Assembly: GCA_948567375.1 (NCBI GenBank)
Contig: OX419762.1
Coordinates: 23,018,608-23,082,607, forward strand
DNA from: Lunularia cruciata
Taxonomy: Eukaryota; Streptophyta; Marchantiopsida; Lunulariales; Lunulariaceae
Length of the DNA stretch: 64,000 nucleotides
Direction of reading: 5' to 3'
Shown one piece after another: positions 11,216 to 23,590 of this stretch (positions are counted from its first letter, which is position 1; each line of letters starts with the position of its first letter). Made by a program: the position numbers and the translations under genes. The notes under the pieces are model-generated. The model was not told the origin of the DNA. It made no database searches and saw only the letters and a program-made list of their open reading frames with translations.

Positions 11216-13140
11216 AGCTTATCCAAATAGACTCCATAAGGTAAGATGACTTGAAGGCTCACTCTAATTTCTTTATATTGATATATAGTAATAAAGACAA
11301 ATCATCATCCCTCATGAAAATTATAATATTTCATGTAAGACAAACATAATTAACACCATATTCATCTCAAAGTATTCACCAACTACTTAATTGATCAAAG
11401 ATCTCACTTTCAAGTCTTTCTTCCTAGTCATCTAAATGGTTAAGAAATTTAACCACAATTTTGATTTACCAACCACAGTTATTCAAAACTCTCTTGTTAA
11501 AGCAGTAACTTTCTTTTTATACAATGATGCATCTGAAATCTTAAAGTAAAACCTATTATTAGTTAAAGGAGCTAAAGTGTGGAAAATATAATAGGTATTA
11601 TTTCCATTAGATGAACTACTTACTGTTTGGATGTTAATGATATATGTTTGTATTGTAGAGTTCATTACAAATCAAACTCCTCATAGCAATCTTTTAGTTA
11701 TTGCAAAGGTGGTGGTTATAAACATTCAAAATTTAACTAACAACACTAAGGCTAATGCTTTATTAAGAGAGATATGTGCAACACAAGATAATTTTTGAGA
11801 TGGTAACTCCAATAAATAAACCACAATCTCTTACAAGTACTATGATTGTAAATGGATCAATACACTATAGGTTATATATTTTATATTTCCACTAAACAAA
11901 AATTCAATTAGGATTGAATCACTTTACATGATCCAATACCTTGGACTTCACCTTTCTATTATGAATAATACATCTGATATTTCTATCTACTGATTAGTTT
12001 CTCTTTGGTTTGTTGAATTCCTCAATAAATGTGATTCACAAGGTCTAGAATTGGTCTAACTTTGATAGTTATCTCTTGTGAATTTCTTATTGTATTGAAT
12101 GAAGTGACTAAATTTTTTTTGTGCATTGAACTTCTGTATAGATTTGATTCACAAACTGTAAACTTATAATAAATTTGATGCCATATCTTGTAATTTATTG
12201 AAGGAAGATAATTTCAATGGATAACCATATTTAAATTAGAATGGGCTTGCATTATAGATCCAATCACATAATTATTAAATGAAAATTAACATGTAGCAAG
12301 GTAAAAAATATATCTTATTCCTTCAAGGTAACACTCATACATAAAGGAAAATCCACTCTCTTGTTCTATGTGCTTTTTTCCATAACTTTAAAAATAATAA
12401 ATAATAAATAAACATAAATTTAGCAAACATTGCTAACTTTATGTTTGAAATTCCAAATAAAGCTTTCTACATATACTCAGAATGAGTTATTCCACATACA
12501 ATGAGTACTTGAAAAATATCACCTTGTGTGAAGATGTATAACAATGAAATTTGGTGCAATAACATCCTTGAATATAGGCCTTACATGAATCATAATTTTA
12601 ATTTTATCTATATAGAAATATATAAATTCAAATTTATAGAATTATAAAGTATATTTGTATTGTCTTGTTAATATATTTCCTACAAAAGATTGATATACTT
12701 ATAATTCTACAAGAATTGTATTTCTAGTTTTATTTGTTATCATAAAAATAGCTCTTTGTACTTATGGCAACTTCTTCTTGTATCTTTGGCCAATATTTAT
12801 TTATTTAGTGATTTTTATGTTTCTATTTTCTAAATATGTTTATTAAGGATTTAATTTACAACATTTACTTGATGAGTATGTGTAGCTTTGGCTCTTGTAG
12901 GATCCAAGTTCTTTTTTCTTAAAAGCTCTAAATTTTCTAGCTTGGTTGAATTATGCATAATTATTCATTTCATCTTTCTTCATGAAGTGTGCTAGCATCT
13001 CCGCACATAGAATGTATCTTCACTTCACTTTAAATCTTCATGTTTTGCACCTAGATTGATGCATCTCAAAGTTTGTTGATCTCTCTATATAAAATATGCA
13101 CTTTTGTACTCAAATAATAAGAGTGTTCATTTAGATAACA

Positions 13141-13557
13141 CTTCGGCCAAGTGCTTAACATTTATCTCCATTATAAACTCCTTAAACCTTAAGAAGTTGG
13201 TTCTAATGGTTAGTACATAATAGAAGACAAACTCTTCCTTCTCTATTTTTAGTGAATTTTCTCTATCAACATTAACTTTTGAGAGAAAAGAAAGTGCATG
13301 CTATCATAAAACAGCTTTTGTTGAATAATCATACAAATCATTAATCTATATATTTAATTACTTAACATTTATCTCCACCATAAACTCCTTAAACCCTTAG
13401 AAGTTGGTTCTAATAGTTAGTACATAATAGAAGACCTACTTTTCCTTCTCTATTGTTAGGGATTTTTCTTTATCAAAATTAAATTTTGAAGAAAAGAAAG
13501 TGCATGCTATCATTAACATAGCTTTTGTTGAATAACCACACAACTTATTAATCTTGG
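13141..13557. repeat. Direct duplication of a ~205-bp unit
   Basis: Two adjacent copies (about 13,150-13,350 and 13,360-13,557) share CTTAACATTTATCTCCA, TAAACTCCTTAAACC and AAGAAAGTGCATGCTATCAT in the same order. It sits next to the antisense RT remnant, so it may be a duplicated piece of that old element. Confidence 0.75.
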
Positions 13558-13639
13558 TATATCTATAGAAAGTTAAAGAAGCATACTTTGATGAAATTAC
13601 ACTATGATTGATACACCTACAATAGATCTTTCCAATGCA

Positions 13640-14060
13640 AGCTCTAGTATTGTACCTTATTCCTAATGTCGGACCATAATTTAAGCACAATATCAGAGCT
13701 TTGTGTAAACTTAGCAAATATTTTAATAGATCTATAATAAGATCCTGTGATTGCTAACAAGTGTTTAAACTGAGTTTGTTTCAAATTCAGTCTCTTTTTA
13801 GATCAATTAACCTTGATTTGTATGACTTGAATGTCTTTTATTCTTAGATTATTGCTTAAATAGTCAACCTCATATCCACAAAACTCACATTTTGAATATT
13901 TTACATATATCTCATTGTTTCTTTGAACTTGGATAATTTATCTAAAATAGTTTATATGATGTTTAAGGTTTAACTAATTTCACATAGTGATTGATTTGTT
14001 TAAGTATAGCACATCATTCATCAATCTTTTATATGTGCTTACAAGACAAACTTGAATCAC
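13640..14060 (-). pseudogene. Antisense Ty3/gypsy reverse transcriptase remnant
   Basis: On the minus strand one frame reads KYSKCEFCGYEVDYLSNNL, the gypsy phrase after the catalytic box (KCEF...EVxYLGH). After a stop it continues LLAITGSYYRSIKIFAKFTQ, the equivalent of FLGLTGYYRRFIxxFAKI. Just upstream a decayed NDVLYLNKSI stands where xxDDVLVYSKS is expected. Everything else in this element is too worn to call. It is older than the other gypsy copies judging by decay. Confidence 0.7.
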
Positions 14061-15912
14061 TTTATACTAAAATAAATTCTGAATGTATGTTTATTCATTG
14101 AATGACATAAAACTTGACACTTCTATCTTCCTTCTTCACAAACAAGATTAAAGCTTCATAAGGTGATACTCTTGGTTTGATGAGTATTTTCTTTGATTCC
14201 TCCTCTTAGAATTTTTCTAGTATATTGGGAGAGCTCTAAAAGGTAGTGTACTTACATCATCTACACCTTGTCATAATAATACACTGAATTGTATATGATT
14301 TAAATACATCTTTGTCTTTTTTATTCTTGTCAAATTTTGTATTTTGCAATACTCATATCTCTCATGTATATCAAACCTACAAGATATGAATATTCATCAT
14401 GGATAGAAGCTTTTAGTAATATAGCTAAGTTTGATCCACCCTTTTCCTAGGCTAAAATCATATTATTTATCAAATCAATAAATTTGCATCTTTGTCATTG
14501 ATAGAATTTGTTCATATTGCAAATATATAAGTTTTTATTATTTAAATCACAATCTATCCTATACACTATTCATGAACTTATCTTCACCTTTTTTTCCAAA
14601 TCATTCCTAAGGTTATATTGAGATTATAAGATCATGTGAATTTGATAGCAATCTTGTTTTTGTATATACCATCTCAAATGTATAGATAAGGTCTGAATGG
14701 TCTAAATTTGCAATTTTTTGTCCTAACTATTATACTTTACTAATTCCAATCCTAAAATAATACTATTGATCACAAAAGGTCAATTTTAATTTATTTGAGA
14801 TAACTCAAAACTATAATCTTGCTCCTTTTCCCTCCATCAATAATAATAAGTAATATTCCTTCCTACTCAATCCATTAGGGTTTTATAATCTCCTTATTTT
14901 CCACTGAATTTTACCTCTTAGGTAAAAACAATAAGTATTTGATGCACTACATTTGTTTCCTTGATCCTCATATTGATCATCCTCTTCATTTTCACTTTCA
15001 ACTTCATATAATTGTTGAGGTAAAAATGAAATAACTTTGTTTTGCTAATTGACCAAATCTTCTATAATTCCAATGCCTCGTATTTTCATTTGTGTTTGTT
15101 CTTTGTATCTTTGTCTCTTTGGTTTATCCTTGCAGAATATTATATGGCTTAGCGACTAAATATTCCATCATTTTAGTAAGATCTTCTTTTCATTATTATT
15201 CATGCTCTTTTGAAGTTGATGTATCAAACTATAACTTGTTATATTTACCTTGATATTTCCCACACTTGATTTTATAGTTTCATAAATTATTGGTATGAAA
15301 AAATCACTAACTACATAGGTATGTGATCATGTGATCCATGTTGTACAATATTTTCTCATTATAAACATAGAAAAACATTGAGGGTATTTAAAAATTTCCT
15401 TCTTATCTTGTTAGAATGATCCATCATAGTCTACAATGGGTGAAGTCACAATGACCTTTTTGTGTGTGAGTAAGTCATTGTAGTACTAGTTACATGAAGA
15501 GTGTAAACTAGGATGTTTTAGCAAAATGAGGAGGTCAATTTAAAAATACCCAATCTTTATTATATCCTTATTATAATCAAATTACATTAGTTTTATTTGG
15601 ACTAATGTCAATACCTTTGATTCTCTTATGAGTATCATTCCTCTAATTTCTTCTACAATCCTTTCTAGAAACTAGATAGTATCTTAATGTCACACCTATT
15701 TACTATTCAGATTTTAAAATTGCATAACTCTTTAAAGAACTCATTAAATATTATTTGTTTCAGTTAAGTCCACAAGTCTTACTATAAAGAGCATTTAGGA
15801 CAGGAATTTTTGAAAGGTTTTTAGGTCAAGAAAATATAGGATGATATATATTACTTGATCATCTAATTGGCTTATATCATCTACCCTGTAGAATTTGACA
15901 ACTTAACTAGAT

Positions 15913-16301
15913 TGTAATAATATTGAATTAGCAAAATCTAAGTAAAGCTAAAAGGAGGTTGGAACTAGCATATATTTAGAAATTATAAGAATATTCTCTA
16001 AGCATCAAAGAAGTTTCTAAAGAGCTTCACAAAATTTCCAAAGGTTTAAATAGCTTGTACACCAAGTAAAAGACTAGCTTAGCTTATATGGAAAAAAAGG
16101 CTATTAAATAACTAACTTAGATTTTATGCCAAGGAAGGTGACTTTTAGAAGTAAACTTCTTTGGAACCTTCAATGAAATCTTGTTTTTAATTTACCTATA
16201 CATACCAAAGCTTGGGCTTAGCTCAAGCATTTGAAATTTCACTTGATTGAGAGTTTTAGTTTGCTCTTAAATTCTCCTAGTTTTTTCATTGATTTTTGGC
16301 A
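15913..16301 (+). repeat. Family C 5' LTR
   Basis: It begins TGTAATAATATTGAATTAGC and ends TTTTTGGCA directly before the primer site. It shares with the copies at 27.7, 29.9 and 30.4 kb the blocks CTTGTACACCAAG, TACCAAAGCTTGGGCTTAG and CAAGCATTTG. The TATAAATA box seen in the other copies is altered here (CTATACATACC). Confidence 0.8.
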
Positions 16302-16302
16302 T

Positions 16303-16314
16303 TGATATCAAAGC
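16303..16314 (+). other. Primer binding site, initiator tRNA-Met type
   Basis: TGATATCAAAGC matches the plant tRNA-Met primer site TGGTATCAGAGC at 10 of 12 positions and lies one base after the LTR. Confidence 0.75.
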
Positions 16315-17038
16315 AAGAACGAGATACATAGAATCAGAATATGGACCACCAATAAGTTTAAACTAAACTATTGAGATCTTCATATCCATGTAATATTAAA
16401 CCATAAATTTTAGTAATTCATCCTTGCATGCATTGCTCAAGAGTTCTTCAATCACCTTGTATGATGAACCATTGACCCTCTCAATCAAGGCTTGTGGAGA
16501 GTGATAGACATGTTGCATCTATATACTGACTTAGATATATTTGTGAGTAGGAAGTCTAATAGAGCAATAGTCATGACAACAATAATCAGATTTATCATTT
16601 GTTATGCAATAGCACATTGAATATCTTAGTTGATTGTTGGAATAGAGAGAGACTATAATGGTCCAAAATATTTGCCAATGGATAGAGTAGCTATTTAAGA
16701 GGAAGAAGCTTGATTTGATTTCCAAGACCTAAGCCGTTCAAAGGTAAGAGTTTACCAATTTTAGTAGAAAATTGTATTTGATTTTTGAAGCTATAAATCT
16801 TATAGAGGAATAAAGATGAATCCTCTTATCTTTGAATCAATCAAAAGGAGTGGCAAAATATGAGGATAATTTCAAGTAGAGCAAACTGAATGGAAATTTT
16901 CTACCCTAATCTCAACATGAGAAGACATCAAATATGCAATAATTAGGAGATTCCAAGCACTAAATGCTACACAATATGGACAAGATTTGATTAGAAAAAT
17001 TAAGGTGAATTAGTTTTACAAGAAATTTTGTCACACCA
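16315..17038 (+). pseudogene. Family C leader and gag, part before the A2 insertion
   Basis: No long frame survives. The last codons before the insertion (GELVLQEI) continue in frame with those after it (YIIHFQNIM) when the nested element and one target copy are ignored. The following codons belong to a gag-like sequence, so this stretch is inferred to hold the upstream half of gag. Confidence 0.5.
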
Positions 17039-17452
17039 TTTGTATTGTCACATCTAGATTGCTTAGACACTAGAGTTCCAGTGTAAGTAGTTAGAGGCAT
17101 TTTGGTAGTTACTCATAGACTACTTTCCAATGTGTTTAGGGTACTGACTTCATGGGAGGCCAACCATCACTTGCACAATCTGTGCCGTCAGCAAGACCAT
17201 TAGGATGAGACCTAGGTTGAAATCAAGAGTATACCCTAGAAGTGCAACTCCAAAGAGCTCACTTCTATGATGTTGAGCCTTCAAGTTCATAGTTAGAGTG
17301 GACAAAAAGCCTACGAGCATCACTTGGAGTCTCTTAGCTAGAGTAGGTGTGGCTTGATTGTAATCAATGCTCCGTTGTTGGAAAGTTGTTGAGGATCAGA
17401 TCAAATATTGATTTGAGTTCAATTGATTTGAGTTGTAAATGATCTGATTACA
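17039..17452 (+). repeat. A2 5' terminal segment a
   Basis: It begins TGTCACACCATTTG and ends CTGATTACA. It aligns over its length with segment a of A1, A3 and A4 (shared phrases CACTTGGAGTCTCTTAGCTAG and GTGTGGCTTGATTGTAAT). In the other copies segment a is preceded by segment b; here it directly follows the target-site bases ATTT. Confidence 0.85.
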
Positions 17453-17461
17453 TCAGAGAAG
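17450..17461 (+). other. Degenerate primer binding site
   Basis: ACATCAGAG at the end of segment a resembles the core of the tRNA-Met primer site (TGGTATCAGAGC) in its ATCAGAG part only. Confidence 0.4.
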
Positions 17462-18439
17462 TGAGTCATGGAGGAAATTGAGTGTAGGAACTACAAGTGT
17501 TGGTGGTATCTCCAAGCTCAGTGGATTGTGGTGTCTCAATCGAGTAGTTAAGATTTCCTTGAGAGAGTGTGTGTGCGGAAGCGCTAGCAAAATTTGGAGC
17601 CAAGGAAGAAGCAATTTTCAAGCGGTAGTTGTAATTTTGAGCTTAGGACCAATTTGTTATGAGTTGAGCTCAAAAACTGAAATCAAAGGTGGAGTTGGGA
17701 GCAAATCCTCACAAATTGAAGATTGGACAAAACCCATTTTTCCAATTTGGCTTAAGTGAAGAGTTAGCTGAGCATTTAGTGGTCAGCCATTTTTAGAGCT
17801 TTATGTCGGATTTTACGTCAGATTTTGTCAAGGAGTTACATCAGATTTTGGCAAGAAGAACTTGAATCCGATCCTCGGTGATCCTCATAGCTCAAGAAGT
17901 AGATAGATAATGTGATTATATCAAATGCCAAACGGTGGCAGAGTCAGTCCCGTGTTGATTTATGAGATGAAGGGTTGTTGTTTAGCATTCTTGTGATTGG
18001 ACCCCCTCCATTCTCTGCTTCTTGTTTGTGCACCATGTTTGTGTGAGGTGCCTTGAATTTTGAGCATTGGTGTTATGATGTGCTCTCGATAGTGAGGTTG
18101 GAATGATGACCAATCAGACTATCTTTGTTTCTCTCTGGTGAGATAAGAAGTGATGACCTACAGACCGTGAGAATACGTGTTATGATGGTCGGTTTCCCTT
18201 GCTCCTAGTGTAGTTGTCCTGGTTAGAGTTACATTAATGGACAATGTTCTGTTAGTTTTAGCACTTGGTGGTGCTCGATTAGTGTTGGCACTTGGTGGAG
18301 TACTTGCTATTGCAGTTTGCGGTTGTGGTTGCGGTTGCGGTTGCAGTTACTTTGTCACGACAAAGTTCTTTGGGGATTCTAGAGGAGATAGCCCTATAGT
18401 ACCTAGTGATGCTTGATATTAGTTTGTATCTTAGGTCCT
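17462..18439 (+). other. A2 leader region with GCGGTT microrepeat
   Basis: About 1 kb of untranslated leader. A 93-codon frame at 17,478-17,759 has no recognisable similarity and is not conserved elsewhere in the window. A (GCGGTT)n-type microrepeat lies at about 18,311-18,350. Confidence 0.5.
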
Positions 18440-19745
18440 AGTGAGGGAGGAGATTGACTCTGAGTTGGAGTTCAACATAGGAGTTGATCCACTTGAGAGT
18501 GCACTTGTTGTGTCTGCACCGTTGTTGTGGGACATGGATGAGATTTATGGGGCCTCCAAAGGCCCTAGGCATTAATTTAGTACAATGAGTACCATTGAGT
18601 TGGATGACTTCATCTAGGAGTTAGATAGTTGGTATGATTTACAGCAAATGTGCAACCTGACTTTGTTCACACCTTTCATGGCATAGAAGGAGTTGTTTTA
18701 GCATTTGGAGGGTTTGCCAATGGATGATTACCATGAGTTCAAGAGAGCTTATTTGGAGGAGATTGAGTTATGGAGATAGTATTGGTCTCCAACTATATCT
18801 CTATCACTTTAAGCTTGGTTGCCAAGAGTAGATCGGGTGTACCTACAAGTTCTAGCTCTAAGTAGTGTTGGTGGAGCTAGTGGAGGTGCACTAGCTAGAA
18901 ATAGTGTTACCACAAGTGGATGTACCACTACAGGAGGTGGTGTGGTACCGGGGTTTAACCCCATGGTGGAGTTCTTCTAGTGTTTGAGGTAGAACTACCA
19001 AGGAGTACGGACTGACAAGCTGAGAAGCTTGCAAGAGTGCCAATAGAAGGCTAGAGAGAGCCTATGTGAGGCACACACTTGCATGAGGCAGCTGATCAGT
19101 TTCACTCAAGGGTTACTGAGGCCCAAGCAGTCCAGTTTTGGTATGAGATATTGGACAAGGAGTTGCAATGTAGAGTTTGTGACACTATGTTGTTACAAGC
19201 TACTTTGCCTACTTTGGCAGTGGTCTTTGGTTTAGTTGAGCGTATTGAGCTCAACATGGTGGAGGAGAGAGTGGTGACATCTGGATTTGGTAGAGAGACC
19301 TCATCCACAGTTGTTATTTCTTCTAGAGTGTAGCAGAGTGCACCATGCCCAATTGGTTTTCAAGGACAAGATGGACAACCCAAATCCTATGGAGCGAGTG
19401 GAGAGGCTAGTGGAGTTAGACCCTTACCTTCATTTTTGGGTCAGTAGCAACTAGTGAGTAGTGGTGTTGCTTGTTGGATTTGTGGTGGACCTCACCATTG
19501 GAGAGAGAGTACTCAGAGTAGTGGACCTAATACCTCAGGTGCATCACAACCAACATAAAGGCAATGTGAGCATTGCCACAAATTAGGTCACACTAGTGAC
19601 CGGTGCTTTGACCTACACTTGGAGTTACGGAGTGGTAGGGCTGCAATGGCAGGTAGTAGAGGAGCTCTAGTTTATGGAGGACGAGGTGGTGGTAGAGGAT
19701 CTACACCTAGTAGGGGTGCAATACCTGCACTTTACTTTTGATATA
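18440..19745 (+). pseudogene. A2 gag with zinc knuckle
   Basis: Structural gag protein. Fragments in changing frames include the capsid-like stretch PMDDYHEFKRAYLEEIELW and an open 84-codon piece (19,079-19,333) containing AVQFWYEILDKELQCRV. The nucleocapsid region holds a degenerate knuckle CWICGGPHHWRES near 19,472, whose last Cys is lost. It also holds an intact CCHC knuckle CEHCHKLGHTSDRC (19,565-19,606; C-x2-C-x4-H-x4-C). A Gly/Arg-rich tail (GGRGGGRGSTPSRG) follows. Gag would package the element RNA. Many stops make this copy non-coding today. Confidence 0.8.
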
Positions 19746-20099
19746 GCTATGGCTACTTGGATTGAGCAGTTGGAGCAAAGATTGGCTAGTATGGCTATTG
19801 CTTAGAGGAGATAAGATTCAGGTGCTGAGGCTTCCACCTCATATGTTGGTGGTAGAGATGCTTTGGACTCCATGTGCGGAGCAACACAAGTGGATGCATT
19901 TGCAGCAATGACTAGGAGTGTAGTACGTGCTCTAGAGCCTAGAGGAACATCAGTGGAGTTGGCCCCATAGAGAGGAGAGGTTGGGAGAAAGGTCAGACTC
20001 CCCCAGTCTTTCATGCTATCTGAGGCATTGCAAACAATATCCATGGTTCCTAGACGTCCCAGTGAAAATGTGGTAGGTGGTGATGGAATACATGATAGA

Positions 20100-21135
20100 C
20101 TACTTGCTAGTTAGCCACCTACTACTACATAGACTAAATCTAGCATGATATTAGGGGCAGCTCAACTGATTATGTTGTGCCCTTTGTTTTCAGCAAGTGA
20201 TATGTTTACATTGGGAGTTGACCCAACCCTAGTGTTCTGGTTGGCTGCCATGCTTTGTGAGAGTAGGGATGATGCAGTTCCTACTACTAGAGCAAAGGTT
20301 GTTGATAGTGGAGTTGACTTGGTTAAGGAGCATGGGATCCATTCAGCAACCAATGGTTTATGGTAGGCAGCAACAACTAGACTAGAGGAGTTGCCAACTA
20401 GACTGACCTTTGAGAGAGCGTGGGTCACACTTGGTGTTGTCCCATTGGATAACCAGAGGGGGATTTTCCATTTAGTGTGACCTTCAAGGAAGGTCTATAC
20501 ACCACAAAGAGTCTTGTTAGACTCTAGTGTGCAGCCCCTTATGTTGGGAAAGGCTGTAGTAGTCTGTTTGGAGTTACGGAATACCAATGTGGAGAGGTGT
20601 CCATTTCAGATCCAGACATCTCTAGGTGGTGGTTCAACACAATACATCACACATGAGGAGCTTGTTGTCCAGGTTCAGCTTGGTCATCCAATTGATAGCT
20701 TGGTGGTGAGAGCTCAAGCTATTGCAACAATAGCTGAGTCATAAGATGTGGTAGTTGGGGGAGCAATGTTATACCCCATGGGTTTCAATATTGACTATTG
20801 GGGGGAGATAGCCTCCTATAGACCAGGTTGGCAGTCTGGTGAGGGACAAGTATGTCACCTACTAGTACGCTTTAGTAGTGGTGGTCTTGGCTCACTACAG
20901 TCCGAGACGATGGCAACATCAATTTTAGCTTTCAGTGGTGCAGTTACTTGGCTTGGTGACTTGTTGGAGGGGAACACCCATGCAGAGGATACTCTAGTAC
21001 CAGAGGAGATCACTCAGATTTGGAGTACAAGTGGGATTGTTCCATCTACCTTGGATGTTCCATTATGGAGTTCAGAGGAGGCATTGCAGCAGCATGTAGA
21101 TCAATTGGTGCAACAGGAGCCTTCGTACCATTAGG
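20100..21135 (+). pseudogene. A2 aspartic protease region
   Basis: The active-site block reads LLDSSVQPLMLGKAV (Asp at about 20,520), with DSS in place of the usual DSG/DTG. It is followed by CPFQIQTSLGG and, after a TAA stop, VVGGAMLYPMGFNIDYWGE. This last block is the second conserved part of retropepsins of this gypsy group. The role is polyprotein cleavage. The following about 80 codons (to 21,134) have no known domain and lead into the methyltransferase-like region. Confidence 0.75.
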
Positions 21136-21204
21136 AGATGAGTGTGAGGATGAGCCTCTAGAGTCGATTATTTTGATAGCTTTGGATACCACACTCATTG
21201 CTTG

Positions 21205-22165
21205 GCAGTATCTAGTAGAGGGGATATGTTTATTGGAGTTGGTGGGAATAACACCGGACTAGTTGCGGTATTCCAAGCGGGTATACGAGTATAGAGGTAC
21301 TTGTATGTAGAGAGAGATGAGACTGCTATGCAAGTCTCTCTACATCATGTGGAACACTTGGCCTATTGATATCCAGAGTTATTATTGATATCAATAGTCA
21401 AAGGTTACCAGAAGGCCCTACCAATAGATATTTCCTTACCCTTGGGGGCACATGATTTGGAGAGACATGGGCCTATTCACTTGGTGATTTCTAGATGGCC
21501 ATGTTAGGGACATACACATGTTGGCTGAGGTTTGGGTCTCCAAGAACTTTTTTTTGGTGTGTTTTGGGAGATGTTACAGATTCTATGACATCTCCAGGTT
21601 TATCAATTTGTTTCTCCAACTTACCTTTTAAAGAATGTTCCTTTGATGGGTGATTCTTGCACCAGAGTGGTAGCAAGTACACATCAGGTCCATTCTTGGA
21701 TGAGACCTATTGTATTATTAGATGCGGCTAGAGTAGGATCACGGGCTCATCATCTTTGTCTTTGGTGGACAAACCTCTTACCCAAAGAGATTTTACAACA
21801 GGCTTACGATGAGATTCAATGACTTGACCACATTCTTGTTGATGATATCTTGGATGTTGTGCATCAGTCTCAGATAGTGGTAGTGGTTGATAGGTCACCT
21901 ATGGCAGTGGTGAACCTAGTTGGACAACCTAGAGCCGCATTTCCCACACTCATGAGTTTCCTAAGCTCTCATGCTTTTCACAAGAGAGGACCTAGACTTG
22001 TTTTCAACTCACAGTTATAGCAATTGGTGGAGCCCCAATGGTGATGAGAGAGAGCGGGCGATGGGTTTTTGCACCGGTATTACCGCTGTTCTAGTAGTAT
22101 CAAAGGCATCCAAGCATCAAGTGTTAGGTCACGCTATGGACCTGAACTGTTTGACTTGGATTATG
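21205..22165 (+). pseudogene. Cytosine-C5 DNA methyltransferase-like domain inside the retrotransposon polyprotein
   Basis: About 320 codons between protease and RT show the ordered motifs of C5 cytosine methyltransferases. Motif I reads CLLELVG, then, after a one-base frame change, GNNTGLVAVFQAGI (21,230-21,290). Motif II is YLYVERDE. The catalytic motif IV is ISRWPC followed by TAG and GHTHVG (21,487-21,525), where the enzyme family has PCQG. The motif VI ENV is KNV (21,631-21,639). Motif VIII-like is GSRAHHLCLWWTNL, motif IX-like is AFPTLMSF, and motif X-like is ERERAMGF with VLGHAMDL (22,121-22,144). The length fits a compact bacterial-type enzyme with a short recognition region. The product would transfer a methyl group to cytosine in DNA. 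It is broken here by stops and a frameshift. The spacing and order of seven motifs make chance resemblance unlikely. Confidence 0.85.
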
Positions 22166-22539
22166 AGCCTTGGCTTGACAAAGCAGTGTAGGATATGCTT
22201 GATAGGCATCACCACTCGGATACTTGTGAGCCCTATGCCTATTGGGACAATTCAAGCATATGTTGGGGGTGATGGACCGAGTGGACATAGTATTCTTAGG
22301 ACACATCCAGTAGCTACTAGGGAGAGTGGTCTACTTGGAGTCCATCCAGGTGAGCATGGGCTACTTGGATTACACTCTTGGTCCACTTGGGATGCAACTA
22401 GAGGACATGTAGAGCTTGTAGCTAGAGTGGAGGGAGTTTTTCACATAGAGGTTGGGACCTCTAGTGGTCGGGAGCATGACACTATTGCTCCCAAGGGCCC
22501 AGTGTAGCAGCCAATCAGTACGTCTTCCACTCCTACTAC

Positions 22540-23590
22540 AATTATAGAGGATACTTGGGAGCTAGATCTTGGACCCAAGCTTACTGGAGAGGAAAGACGG
22601 AGGGTTTAGAGGTTCTTGAGGAGCCACACAATTTGTTTTGCCTTTAGTATGAAGGATTTGGGTGCTCTAAAGGGACTTGGTATACAGATTGAGCTGACTA
22701 GCGATACACTAGTTTTCCAATGTCCTTATTGATATAGTGATATAGAGAGGACGTTGATTCAGAGCTAAAGTAGTGACCTTTTTGAGGCTGGTTTGGTGGA
22801 GATTTCACATGGAGAGTATGCATCAGCGACAGTGATGCCAACCAAAAAGGATATGAATGATAACTCCATAGATAAGCAAATTGTGTGGAGATTACCGTCC
22901 TATCAACTGATAGACCAAGGCTGATCAGTATGCCATGCCTACATCAGAGGAGATTTTTGATGTGATTGGGCATGCAAAGGTCTTCAGTACTTTGGATCTT
23001 TGAGCGGGATCATCAATTGCCATCAATTGATCAAGGAGGAGGAGAAGTCCAAGACAACATTTTGGGCTATTGATCTTCATGGCAAGGATGTGTTATATCA
23101 ATGGAGGTTCTTACTGTTTGGGTTAAAGAATGCTCTTATTGATTTTTAGAGGGTCATGGATAGGATCTTAGCTGGATTGGATTTTGCTTGGTTCTATATT
23201 GATGATATTTTGGTCTATAGCACTATTGTGGAGGAGCATGAGAGACAATTGTTGGAGGTGTTTGAGAGGTTCAGATCTCATGGCCTCAAATTACATCTTG
23301 GGAAGTGTAGGTTCTTCCACGAGTAGGTTGAGTATTTGAGTCACACTATCTACCCTAGAGGACTTGGTGTTCAGTAGACCAAGTTGGAGGCTATTTCACG
23401 TATTCCTCAGCCTACGGATGTGAGCAAAATGCAAGTATTTCTTGGGTTGGCAAACTTCCATCATTGCTATGTTAGAGGATTTAGTGCCATTGCCAAGGCC
23501 TTGACAAAGCTGACCAAGCTTACACAAGAATGGTGTTGGGGAGATGAGTAGGAGAGAGCTTTTGTAGAGCTCAAGGAGAGGTTGACATCT
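22540..23590 (+). pseudogene. A2 reverse transcriptase
   Basis: Begins with the gypsy entry block (CFAFSMKDLGALKG) and continues FEAGLVEISHGEYASATVMP with a KKDM tail. The catalytic box YIDD is intact (23,195-23,206, within WFYIDDILVYS). The thumb block reads FLGLANFHHCYVRGFS. Several in-frame stops and a frameshift around 22,920-23,020 disrupt it. It belongs with the RNase H that follows and precedes the integrase, confirming Ty3/gypsy order. Confidence 0.9.

Larger units (their letters stand above)
9191..15912. other. AT-rich decayed intergenic DNA
   Basis: About 6.7 kb with no intact gene. It holds a tandem array (10,655-11,215), a 200-bp duplication (13,141-13,557) and a minus-strand gypsy RT remnant (13,640-14,060). 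The remainder is AT-rich text in which I see no coding, RNA or LTR signal. Confidence 0.6.

Noticed and set aside
17478-17759. 93-codon leader frame of A2 as a gene
   Set aside because: Lies in the untranslated leader, no similarity, no counterpart in another copy.
21971-22507. A separate 178-codon gene
   Set aside because: Its first part contains the motif X-like end of the methyltransferase region, so it is a piece of the polyprotein.
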